Below, piece after piece: positions 49,346 through 57,831 of a stretch of DNA of 64,000 nt (positions are counted from its first letter, which is position 1; each line of letters starts with the position of its first letter). The position numbers and the translations under genes were made by a program. The notes under the pieces are model-generated. The model searched no databases. It had not been told where the DNA came from and saw only the letters and a list, made by a program, of their open reading frames with translations. Source of the stretch: Anaerolineaceae bacterium (GTDB taxonomy: Bacteria > Chloroflexota > Anaerolineae > Aggregatilineales > Phototrophicaceae); assembly GCA_020634115.1 (NCBI GenBank), contig JACKCH010000011.1, positions 682,001-746,000 on the forward strand, given 5' to 3'.

Positions 49346-51100
49346 ATGGTCAAATCCAATGTGCAGTTTCCCCGTGTTCGCAAATTCCTGTCCTACTACC
49401 GGCCCTATCTCCGTTTACTCGGCGCAGACATCGTTTGCGCGTTGATTATTTCCGTCGCCGCGCTGCTGCTGCCCCTGTGCGCCCGCTACATCACGCAGGA
49501 TGTGCTGGGCGGCAATCTACAGGATGCGCTTCCTCAGATCACGGTGATGGGCGTCATTATGCTGGGGCTGGTGGGCATCCAGGCGCTGAGTACCCTGTTT
49601 GTGGATTACCAGGGTCACATGATGGGCGCGAAGATGGAAAGCGACATGCGGCGCGACCTGTTCGACCACTATCAGAAGCTGTCCTTCCGCTTTTACGACG
49701 AACAACGCACCGGCCAACTGATGTCCCGCGTCACCAATGACCTGTTCTGGCTTTCCGAACTGTATCATCACGGCCCGGAAGACCTGGCGATTGCGCTGCT
49801 GAAGTTCGTCGGCGTCTTTGCCATCCTGATTCACATCAACCTGACGCTGACGCTTATCATTTTTCTCTTTATGCCCATCATGGCCGTCTATGCCTTTTAC
49901 TTCAATAAGCGTATGAACCGGGCTTTGCTGCGGAGCAAGGAACGGATTGGTGACATCAACGCACAGGTTGAAGACACGCTCTCCGGTATTCGTGTGGTCA
50001 AATCCTTCACAAATGAGGGCCTTGAGCGCGATAAATTCGCCCGCGAAAACGCCCGCTTTGTGGAAAGCCGATGCGCCGGTTACAAAAGCGAAGCCTATTT
50101 TTCGGGTGGCATGGAGGCCTTCACGCAGATTTTTACGATTGCCGTGATTATCTTTGGCGGGGTGGGTATCGTGAACCACATGCTGAACATCGCTGATATG
50201 CTGACGTTTCTCCTGTATGTGGGTAGCCTCACCGAACCCATCCACCGTGCCGTGAATTTCGCGCGGTTGTACCAGGAAGGTATCACCGGGTTTAACCGGT
50301 TCATGGAGATGCTGGAGATCGCGCCGGATATTCAGGACTCCCCGGCGGCGGTGGAACTGGCGCGGGTACAGGGGAACGTGGCCTTCCGGGAGGTGAGTTT
50401 CCGGTATGGTGACCATCAGGGGTATGTCCTCAGGAATATCTCGCTGAATATCCGCGTGGGGGAATATGTTGCTCTGGTCGGGACTTCCGGCGTGGGCAAA
50501 ACGACGCTTTGCAATCTGATCCCGCGCTTCTATGAGGTCAGCGAAGGGGACATTTTGCTGGATGGCAACAATATCCGCGATATTCGGCTACAATCCCTCA
50601 GAAATCATATCGGCCTCGTCCAGCAGGAAGTCTACCTGTTCGCCGGGACAGCAGCGGATAACATCGGCTACGGCAAACCGGGCGCCACCCGCGTGGAGAT
50701 TATTGAGGCGGCTAAAAAGGCGAACGCCCATGAGTTCATTATGGCCTTGCCGGACGGCTACGATACGCATATCGGGCAGCGGGGAGTCAAACTATCCGGC
50801 GGGCAAAAGCAGCGATTGAGCATCGCGCGCGTCTTTTTGAAAAACCCACCCATCATCATCTTTGATGAGGCCACCAGCGCCCTTGACAATGAAAGCGAAA
50901 AAGCGGTGCAGGACTCGATTGAGCGGCTGATGGCGAACCGTACCATGCTGGTGATCGCTCACCGGCTATCTACCGTTATCAACGCCCACCGAATTATCGT
51001 CCTGACCGATAATGGCATCGATGAGCAGGGGACACACGACGAACTGATGGCCTTGAACGGCACGTATGCCAGTCTGTATCACATGCAGCTCAGGATGTAA
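49346..51100 (+). CDS. ABC exporter, fused membrane and ATPase domains (MsbA-like)
   Basis: The 584-residue half-transporter has six membrane segments (residues about 15-305) and a nucleotide-binding domain with Walker A GTSGVGKTT (about 379-387), Q-loop LVQQEVYLFAG, signature LSGGQKQRLS (about 483), Walker B IIIFDEATSALD and the switch AHRLST. It would export lipids or drugs as a homodimer. GAGG lies 5 bases before ATG 49346. No partner half-transporter gene is adjacent. A candidate promoter and leader ORF lie upstream. Confidence 0.92.
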   Translation: MVKSNVQFPRVRKFLSYYRPYLRLLGADIVCALIISVAALLLPLCARYITQDVLGGNLQDALPQITVMGVIMLGLVGIQALSTLFVDYQGHMMGAKMESDMRRDLFDHYQKLSFRFYDEQRTGQLMSRVTNDLFWLSELYHHGPEDLAIALLKFVGVFAILIHINLTLTLIIFLFMPIMAVYAFYFNKRMNRALLRSKERIGDINAQVEDTLSGIRVVKSFTNEGLERDKFARENARFVESRCAGYKSEAYFSGGMEAFTQIFTIAVIIFGGVGIVNHMLNIADMLTFLLYVGSLTEPIHRAVNFARLYQEGITGFNRFMEMLEIAPDIQDSPAAVELARVQGNVAFREVSFRYGDHQGYVLRNISLNIRVGEYVALVGTSGVGKTTLCNLIPRFYEVSEGDILLDGNNIRDIRLQSLRNHIGLVQQEVYLFAGTAADNIGYGKPGATRVEIIEAAKKANAHEFIMALPDGYDTHIGQRGVKLSGGQKQRLSIARVFLKNPPIIIFDEATSALDNESEKAVQDSIERLMANRTMLVIAHRLSTVINAHRIIVLTDNGIDEQGTHDELMALNGTYASLYHMQLRM

Positions 51101-51342
51101 GGAGATGGGTAGAAGGGGCGTTTTGGGAACTTTGTCCGGCGCGGGAGGGCTGTGCGATTTTTGGCATACGGTTTATACTTAGTTTGTATCCGCAAATTCG
51201 CTATACCCCTACGAAACGAATGGGGGCGCAGTGGACTACATTTGCGGATTGGAGGGTCGCCTTTCTGGGTGTCTTCCACAAAGAATAACAATTTTGGGAT
51301 AAGCGTTTAATCTTTAACCCGCAAAATCAAAGGACAATCACC

Positions 51343-51891
51343 ATGCGAAAAATTGGCCTTGTCGTTTTACTCCTGGGTGTCCTGCTTCTGGCCGCGTGCC
51401 AGCTTGTCCCCGCTACTGGAGACAGTTCCACTGACCCGGAAGCGGTGCAACAGTTCCTACCCACCATCCCCGGCTATACCGCCACCGAAGCAACCAACGT
51501 CACCGAGGCGCTCTCGCAGGCGGGCGTCGGCGCGTCCCTGATTGGCGGCAACCTGCCATTGGCCGGGATGATCGCCAAGCTGGATAACATGATCCAGTGT
51601 TACCGGGATGTCGGGGCGATATCAGCGCGGATTTATACTGAAACCAACCCCACCCTCGACTTCCCGAAAGTCGGCGCGATTGCAGTCATCAATGAGACTC
51701 GTCTGGGGCGCAACCTGGTGGCCTGTGCGCTGAACACGGCGTCAGATGGTCAGATTGGAGTGCAGTCAGTCCAGCCCGAACCATGTGGCGGTTCCGGCAG
51801 CATTGAAGTGAACGGCGAGAAAATTTCCTATGTGTACGGGGCGACTGTGCCGGAGCTGTGCGTAGCGTTTCAACAGCCCTTCAGACGGTAA
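51343..51891 (+). CDS. Lipoprotein of unknown function
   Basis: The 182-residue product has a lipoprotein signal (MRKIGLVVLLLGVLLLAAC, lipobox LAAC), so it is lipidated at Cys19. The mature domain (ATEATNVTEALSQAGVGASL, LDNMIQCYRDVGAISARIYT, with a few Cys) shows no motif I know. It is 11 bases ahead of the next gene and probably cotranscribed with it. The pair may act together at the membrane surface. Confidence 0.65.
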   Translation: MRKIGLVVLLLGVLLLAACQLVPATGDSSTDPEAVQQFLPTIPGYTATEATNVTEALSQAGVGASLIGGNLPLAGMIAKLDNMIQCYRDVGAISARIYTETNPTLDFPKVGAIAVINETRLGRNLVACALNTASDGQIGVQSVQPEPCGGSGSIEVNGEKISYVYGATVPELCVAFQQPFRR

Positions 51892-51902
51892 AGAGGTGAA
51901 TA

Positions 51903-52652
51903 GTGCAAGGATTGATTAAGGGATTCCAGCGCATCGGCCAGGACATCCTGGCTGGGCGCAACATCGAATCATATGTTGTAACGATTATCGCCCTGATTCT
52001 GGCAGTGGCCGGGGTTCTGGATGATGCTATCCCTGACAACTGGAAAATGGCGACTATCCTGGCGGCGCTGGCGCTGCTGCTGTTTGACAGCACTCGCCCG
52101 GAAACCGAAATCGCTGACCTGGACGCGATTCTGCAAGACCGGGGGGACTTCGGCGCATTTCATGATACCATCCGCGATGCTCGTGAGTTGTGGGTGTATG
52201 GCCCGTCTTCTATCAACATCCTGCGGGATGTCTCGCATATCAAGCGCGAGATTCTGGATCGTGGCGGCAAAGTTCGCTTTCTGATTCAGGATATCAACAA
52301 CCGGGAAGGCATGGCTTTCCTGCATGACCAGATTGACCAGACTACCGACCTGGAAAACAGCCTGCGGATGTCACTGGACATTCTCAAAAATATGTCGAAG
52401 TGGGGCAATGTCGAGTACCGCTTGCTGCCGTACTGCCCTGGCTTCAGTCTTGTGATTGTCGACCCGTATCACGGCAGCCGGGGACACCTGGTACTGGAAG
52501 TCCTGGGCTTCCGCAATGATCTGATCGCAGATCGGATGCACATGGAAATCACACCGGATCAATCGCAGCACTGGTTTGAACACTGGGTCAAACAGTACGA
52601 AGTCATGTGGGAAGCCGGGCAGATGCCCGATGAGAACCAGCGACAGGACTAA
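51903..52652 (+). CDS. Membrane-anchored PLD-like/DUF5919-type protein
   Basis: The 249-residue product starts with GTG, has two closely spaced membrane segments (about 22-42 and 47-64), and a cytoplasmic domain of about 170 residues: RELWVYGPSSINILRDVSHIKR, GGKVRFLIQDINNREGM, VEYRLLPYCPGFSLVIVDPYHGSRGHLVLEV. This pattern is that of a degenerate phospholipase-D-like domain lacking the HxKxxxxD motif, as in DUF5919-type regulatory proteins. GAGGTG lies 8 bases ahead of the GTG. It follows the lipoprotein gene by 11 bases and precedes the TIM-barrel gene by 3. Confidence 0.65.
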   Translation: MQGLIKGFQRIGQDILAGRNIESYVVTIIALILAVAGVLDDAIPDNWKMATILAALALLLFDSTRPETEIADLDAILQDRGDFGAFHDTIRDARELWVYGPSSINILRDVSHIKREILDRGGKVRFLIQDINNREGMAFLHDQIDQTTDLENSLRMSLDILKNMSKWGNVEYRLLPYCPGFSLVIVDPYHGSRGHLVLEVLGFRNDLIADRMHMEITPDQSQHWFEHWVKQYEVMWEAGQMPDENQRQD

Positions 52653-52655
52653 AGG

Positions 52656-53480
52656 ATGATCGAGTTCGCCTGCCACACCTGGGCCTTTAATGACCTCACC
52701 CTGCCGGAAGCACTGGGAACGATTGCGCGGATGGGGTTTCGCTATGTGGACATCGGCAGCGGCCCCAGCCTGAACGCCCCGCGCGCCGCTGAAAATCCCC
52801 GTAAAGCGGCAGCGGACATCCGCGACGACCTGAAACGCTTTAACCTCAAGGTGAGTGACCTCTACCTGATGCTGCCGCGTATCTCCCTGGCGGATGACGC
52901 GCGGCGGGAAAAGGAACTGGAACTGTATAAGGCGCTCATTCCCTTCGCGGTGGAACTCGGCACGCCGGGCATTACCCTTTCGCCAGGGCTGGCACATCCC
53001 GCTGAAGATGAGGACGCGCATGATCGGACGGTTGTGATGCTGAGGGAGATGGTGAAGGCCGGAAAAGCGGCGGACTTAGATGTGAGTATCGAGCCGCACC
53101 TGGACTCAATGGCGCAAACGCCGGAAGCCGCGTTGAAGTTCCTCAAGGATGTGCCGGGGTTGCAGTTGACGCTCGACTGGGCGCACATGGTCTGCCAGGA
53201 CATTTTTCATGATGACATCATCAAGCTGCTGCCGCACACCCGTCATATTCAGATTCGGCAGGCGGCACGGGAGCAGCTTCAAGTCCCGTTTGAGCGCGGG
53301 CGGATTGATGTGACGCGGGTGATGGAATCGCTGATTGTCCTGGCCGGGTATGATGGCGTGGTCTGTATCGAATACATGAATACCCCCGGCTGGCATGGCA
53401 TGGAGACGGTAGACCCGATTACGGAAAGTTCGGTGCTGCGCGACGCCCTGCGGGATGCGCGTGACCGATTCGGACGTTAG
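52656..53480 (+). CDS. Sugar phosphate isomerase/epimerase (xylose-isomerase-like TIM barrel)
   Basis: The 274-residue product is an AP-endonuclease-2-like TIM barrel: FACHTWAFNDLTLPEALGTI, FRYVDIGSG, AVELGTPGITLSPGLAHP, VSIEPHLDS (metal Glu), LQLTLDWAHM and HIQIRQAAREQLQVPFERG, then VCIEYMNTPGWHGME. Metal ligands Glu, Asp, His and Glu are in the expected places. Members isomerise or epimerise sugars or inositols. It begins 3 bases after the previous stop (AAAGG acts as its ribosome site) and its stop overlaps the convergent gene by four bases. Confidence 0.87.
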   Translation: MIEFACHTWAFNDLTLPEALGTIARMGFRYVDIGSGPSLNAPRAAENPRKAAADIRDDLKRFNLKVSDLYLMLPRISLADDARREKELELYKALIPFAVELGTPGITLSPGLAHPAEDEDAHDRTVVMLREMVKAGKAADLDVSIEPHLDSMAQTPEAALKFLKDVPGLQLTLDWAHMVCQDIFHDDIIKLLPHTRHIQIRQAAREQLQVPFERGRIDVTRVMESLIVLAGYDGVVCIEYMNTPGWHGMETVDPITESSVLRDALRDARDRFGR

Positions 53481-55753
53481 CGCGAATCCATATTCTCCAA
53501 TGGCGTTGACCGGAATAATAGGGCCAGCAGCACCACCCCGACGATGCTGAGGAACGCGCCCGGCCACAGCCACCAGGGATGGTAGCTGAAGGTGACGATT
53601 TGCGCCCCGTTCGGCACGGCCACCGCCTGGAATGCCCCGTTCGCCCGCCGGATTTCGGCTGGTTTGCCGTCTATGCTGGCTTCCCAGCCGGGGTAATCGG
53701 TTTGTGCGAGCACCAACCAGCCCCCGGTTGTCTCTCCTACCGGAATCGTGATTTCACCACTTTCCACCTGTGCCATAAGGAAGTGCGGTTCGGCGTATAC
53801 ACTGCCAATAGTCGGGCAGTCCCCCGCACCGATCAGGTTGACCTGCGCCAGTGGTTGCCAGTCGGGGCGTAAGAGCATCTCCGCTAACGATGTCCCCTCA
53901 GGGTGCCAGCAAACGTTTGTCACCATCCAGGCGGTATCAGCAGGGTCTAACAACACCTCCGCTTCATCCGCACCGCTGTACACCACCGAGACTCCGGCGG
54001 CCTGCAACAGGGTATCCCGGTATTCCGGCGCGGCTTCAATCAGGTCGGTATAGGCCGCAAAATGGCCGACCAGCAGCGGGTCGAAATTGTTCAGCAACGG
54101 GTGATGATCCAGCAGATTCAGGTTGGGCAGGTCACTTGTCCGGTAGGCATCTATCCGGTTCACGGCAATTCGGTAATCATCCAGCCGCAGGAAGGCGTCC
54201 CCGTTGTTAAACAGGACGTCATCCAGCGCGGTCTGGTCCCAGTAAGCACGTGACGGCTCGTATTCCCATTGTGGGGTGTAGAACGAGGCCGGAACTGTTG
54301 GGTTCAGCCCTTGCACTGCGAAACCCAGGTCAACCGCCACCACGACCAGAGCGGCCAGCATCCACAGGCGGTAACGGTTGCCCGCTGTGTTTTCCGGTTG
54401 GAGCAGTGTCAACGCACCGGCCAGCGCCCCAAAGAGGCCGGTATAGGTGATGGCCTGGATAAACACCCGCACACCATCATTCCCGGCCACATCCGGCGGC
54501 AGGAAGTTGGGCGCAAGCCATGCCAGCAGCGCCGCCCCGATGCCGCCTGCCGTCGCTAGTCGTGTCCAGAAAAACAGCCATTTGCCGCGTCCCCATGTAC
54601 CCGCGCCAATCCCAGCCAGCACCGACAGGCCAAAGACCGTCCACAAATGCCAGCGCACCGGAGCCTGGAAGAATTTAAACGTTGGGATATTGTCATAAAA
54701 GAAAGGGAAAATTGGGGAATTTTTGCCGAGCGCGAAAATAAACGCCACTGCCACCACCACCAACCACAATGGGACACTGGCGAAGTATGCCGGACGTTCG
54801 CGCCGCCGCAGCTTACTACTTAACCACACGACGCCTGCCGTCAACGCCGCGATCAGGGGCAGCAGGCCGATATACACCGCATCCTCGAAAAATGCCCCTT
54901 CGGTGACATAACTGCCGTCACCGGGATTGCCAAACACGTTATACGACAGCAGATTCAGTGTCCGTAACGGGCTATAGCTGAAATTCATGGCAAAGTCGTA
55001 GTCCACGCCGCCTGACCGTTGCGACTGGCCGAGCAGTTCCGCCGTCCCGAAAAGCTGCATCGCCGCCACCAGCGCTCCCAGCGCCAACCCTGCGACCAGC
55101 AGCGCCGCTGCTACCCGGTTCACGGGGCGGTGGGTGATGAACCACCACAGCGCGAACACACCGACCAGGAGCAGGCTGTACCAACTGGTCTGGGCGTGTC
55201 CGGCCAGGAGTTGCAGTGCGGAAAACGTTGCTAACCAAGCCACGCCCCGGCGGTTTGGGCGCGATAGAACGCCCAGTGCTGCCCACAGCAACCAGGGCAA
55301 CCACGCCGCCGCGCTGATGAGCGGGAATGTCCCCAGGCGGGCGACGAGGTAACTCGTCATACCGAAGGCTAACGCGCTGATTCCCTGTCCCAACGGGGAC
55401 ACGCCCAACCGCCCGGTGAAGCGCCACATGCCCCACCCGGCGATGAACAGGTGCAGCACTGCCGTGATGCTCATCGCGCTTGCCAGCGGCAGCACAAGCC
55501 CCAGCCAGTTAAGCGGATAGAGTAGGCCGGACTGATAATTCGCCAGCAGCGGCGCTCCCGCCCCGTTATAGGGATTCCATAGGGGAAGTTGCCCGGCCCG
55601 CAGCAGTTCCCAGGCGTACTCGCGCCAGGGATAAAACTGAAGCGACGGTAGTCCCCAGAAAAAGACCTCGCCCAGCAGGAGTCGGTAAAAGACGATGGCT
55701 AACGCTCCACCCAACACGACCAACGACCAACGAAAAGGCGAACGGGAAGTCAT
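53477..55753 (-). CDS. Large multi-membrane protein, YfhO/GT-C-like
   Basis: The 758-residue product has about twelve membrane segments in its N-terminal two-thirds (with LPLWNPYNGAGAPLLANYQSG, the YfhO-type extracellular motif after the first segment) and a large extracytoplasmic domain at the C-terminus (VSVVYSGADEAEVLLDPADT, GWLVLAQTDYPGWEASIDG) before a final membrane segment. It has the layout of YfhO, a lipid-linked glycosyltransferase-like protein. It is the last of three overlapping genes. Confidence 0.75.
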   Translation of the reverse strand: MTSRSPFRWSLVVLGGALAIVFYRLLLGEVFFWGLPSLQFYPWREYAWELLRAGQLPLWNPYNGAGAPLLANYQSGLLYPLNWLGLVLPLASAMSITAVLHLFIAGWGMWRFTGRLGVSPLGQGISALAFGMTSYLVARLGTFPLISAAAWLPWLLWAALGVLSRPNRRGVAWLATFSALQLLAGHAQTSWYSLLLVGVFALWWFITHRPVNRVAAALLVAGLALGALVAAMQLFGTAELLGQSQRSGGVDYDFAMNFSYSPLRTLNLLSYNVFGNPGDGSYVTEGAFFEDAVYIGLLPLIAALTAGVVWLSSKLRRRERPAYFASVPLWLVVVAVAFIFALGKNSPIFPFFYDNIPTFKFFQAPVRWHLWTVFGLSVLAGIGAGTWGRGKWLFFWTRLATAGGIGAALLAWLAPNFLPPDVAGNDGVRVFIQAITYTGLFGALAGALTLLQPENTAGNRYRLWMLAALVVVAVDLGFAVQGLNPTVPASFYTPQWEYEPSRAYWDQTALDDVLFNNGDAFLRLDDYRIAVNRIDAYRTSDLPNLNLLDHHPLLNNFDPLLVGHFAAYTDLIEAAPEYRDTLLQAAGVSVVYSGADEAEVLLDPADTAWMVTNVCWHPEGTSLAEMLLRPDWQPLAQVNLIGAGDCPTIGSVYAEPHFLMAQVESGEITIPVGETTGGWLVLAQTDYPGWEASIDGKPAEIRRANGAFQAVAVPNGAQIVTFSYHPWWLWPGAFLSIVGVVLLALLFRSTPLENMDSR

Positions 55754-57831
55754 GAATCGTGTCCTTTGCGTATCGAAAAACCCAGCAGCAGCGCGACACA
55801 GGCGAAAAACGCGACGGCGGAAACCAGCGCGGCGAAAAGGGTTTGCTGGTTCAGTTTGGCGACGGTCTTGTCATCGGGTAGCCCCGGCCAACCGGACGGC
55901 CAGCCGATAAATTGCGCGGACGTGTAGTCTCGGTTGCGGTAAATATATACACCGTCCACCGTGTCCACGTACTCCAACCGGTCATCTGTGATCGGGTAGG
56001 CCGCGACGATGTGGCTGACATCCCACTCTGCCAGGATTTGCGTATCCAGCACCGCGTCCCGGTTGGCGTTGGCGAGTTCATTCCCCACAACGCCGTTCAG
56101 CGGTGGTAGAATCACGCTGTAGGTAGTGTTCGGCACGCCGCTCCCCTGGGCGATGGCCGCCGCGATGCCGGTCAACTGGAACGGGTCAATCCCGCCGAAG
56201 AGCCGCAGCCCGTACGCCGCCGCGACCTGCTGCTCTAAACTATAGGTAGGGGAATACACCCGCGCCGCATCGTCGGCTAACAGGCGTTCCGCTAGTGGTG
56301 CTCCCGCTTCCAGCCAGAAGTCCGGCCCCTGCCACATCACCCACTGCCGCCCTGTCCACAGGTTATCGGCCAGCACCAACAGCAGCAAGAGTAGTGCCAG
56401 TCGTTCTGGGCGCAGCTTGCCATACAGCGACAACAGCAGGACACCGCCGGTCAGTATCCCGATCACCAGCGTACTCAGCCCGACGCTGGCGGGTAGCGGC
56501 AGGACGGCCAGGGTCAGTCCACCGCACAACGCCGCCACGCCAATTCCCCCTGCCGCTGCGAGACGGGGGATGAGGGGGTTTTGAGGGGGTGATTGCGTCA
56601 AAAAGGGGATTTCGCCTTGGTGTACCCTTATAGCCCTTTTACCCCCTCTAAATCTCCCCCGCCAGCGGGGGCGACTTGTTGGTCCTGTTTGACCAGCTCC
56701 CTCCCCGTTTGCGGGGAGGGTTGGGGAGGGGTCAGAAAAGCGAATAGACTCCACAAACCCCAGCAAAGTGTCCAACCCATGCCCGGCCAGCAGCGTGGCA
56801 GCCAGCACCACGCCGAACCAGGCGCGGGACGGTACGCGGAACCACAGCAAACCGGGCACGAAACGCACCAGGGTCGGCCACAATGGGCCGTTTTCCCCCA
56901 ACGCATACAGCAGACTGAGGATCACCACACCCCACCAAAAGATGAAGCGGTGCGGCCTGGACACCAGCGCCAGTCCTGCCAGCAGCAGAACAGGCAGGCC
57001 GAGATAGGTGAGCGTTTCGACATTGCCCTCGTGGGCAGGCAGGATGAGTCCGGCGAGGTGGCCGAGTTCCAGCGGGAAGACTCCGGCATCAGCGGGGGTC
57101 AGGTCAGCGCGATTGAGGTAAGGCCGCCAGCCCAGCAGCGGGAGGAGCACCGAAGCTGTCAGCAGCAAGAAGACCGGTACAACCAGCAGCCGCCCCAGGA
57201 TGTGCCGCGAGTCGCGCTGGTGGGCGATGCCCCACACTTCGTAAACGGCGGCGATACTCAACGCGAACAGACTCAGCCGGACATCTGCCAGAAAGAGCAG
57301 CGCGGCGAAAACCGCCGTCCGCAGGTGGGCATATAGGGATGAATCACGCAGACTCACCATTAACCACGGCCACCACGCCAGTGCATATACCAGGTCAAGA
57401 TGCCCCGCCCCCAGATGTCCCAGGAGTTTCGGCGCGAAGGCATAGGCCGACGCACTCAGCGCCGCCGCCGGGGTGGATAACCCCTCGGCCCGCGCCCAGC
57501 GCCACATGCCCCACCCGGCCAGGAGCAGATGCAGACCAATCATGAGATTCAGGTGCAATGCCGGAGGGAACAGCAGCGCCAGCCACTGTAGGGGATAGGC
57601 GGTTTTATTCAGGGGATTCGCCGCGAACGGACCTCCGGCCATGATGGTTTCCTGCCAGACCGGGAACGTGCCGCTGATGATCGCTTCGTGCAGGTGCAGT
57701 GCCGCCGGCCAGTGGGAAATCGCGGCGTCGGAGTAGGGCTGACCGGGGATGAAGGGCAGACCGTCCCCGCGCCACCCAACCAGCAAGAGGAAGATCGCCC
57801 CGGCGAACGCAAAAATCAGTTTATGGTGCAT
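55750..57831 (-). CDS. Large multi-membrane protein with repeat-derived insertion
   Basis: The product of about 693 residues is related in layout to the next gene's product: about twelve membrane segments, the motif FPVWQETIMAGGPFAANPLN after the first segment, and a C-terminal soluble part. It includes a hydrophilic stretch of about 55 residues (around 365-420) encoded by the palindromic repeat at 56644-56732 and its flank, between two membrane segments, giving a Pro/Gly/Arg-rich loop (DPSPTLPANGEGAGQTG). ATG 57831 is used (MHHKLIFAFAGAIFL); it overlaps the upstream stop by 11 bases and its own stop overlaps the next start by four. Confidence 0.75.
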   Translation of the reverse strand: MHHKLIFAFAGAIFLLLVGWRGDGLPFIPGQPYSDAAISHWPAALHLHEAIISGTFPVWQETIMAGGPFAANPLNKTAYPLQWLALLFPPALHLNLMIGLHLLLAGWGMWRWARAEGLSTPAAALSASAYAFAPKLLGHLGAGHLDLVYALAWWPWLMVSLRDSSLYAHLRTAVFAALLFLADVRLSLFALSIAAVYEVWGIAHQRDSRHILGRLLVVPVFLLLTASVLLPLLGWRPYLNRADLTPADAGVFPLELGHLAGLILPAHEGNVETLTYLGLPVLLLAGLALVSRPHRFIFWWGVVILSLLYALGENGPLWPTLVRFVPGLLWFRVPSRAWFGVVLAATLLAGHGLDTLLGFVESIRFSDPSPTLPANGEGAGQTGPTSRPRWRGRFRGGKRAIRVHQGEIPFLTQSPPQNPLIPRLAAAGGIGVAALCGGLTLAVLPLPASVGLSTLVIGILTGGVLLLSLYGKLRPERLALLLLLLVLADNLWTGRQWVMWQGPDFWLEAGAPLAERLLADDAARVYSPTYSLEQQVAAAYGLRLFGGIDPFQLTGIAAAIAQGSGVPNTTYSVILPPLNGVVGNELANANRDAVLDTQILAEWDVSHIVAAYPITDDRLEYVDTVDGVYIYRNRDYTSAQFIGWPSGWPGLPDDKTVAKLNQQTLFAALVSAVAFFACVALLLGFSIRKGHDS
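56644..56732. repeat. 89-bp palindromic dispersed repeat, in-gene copy
   Basis: This copy is equal in length to, and matches about 78 of 89 bases of, 34136-34224. It is in frame within the membrane protein gene, with no stop codon in the used phase. The adjacent bases 56575-56643 are also unusual for the gene (G-runs) and may be part of the inserted element. Confidence 0.8.

Noticed and set aside
49517..50416. Minus-strand open frame opposite the ABC exporter
   Set aside because: The exporter's motifs fix the coding strand; this is a shadow frame.
56593..57336. Plus-strand open frame opposite the second membrane gene
   Set aside because: Gln/Arg-rich and without motifs; it includes the palindromic repeat read backwards.
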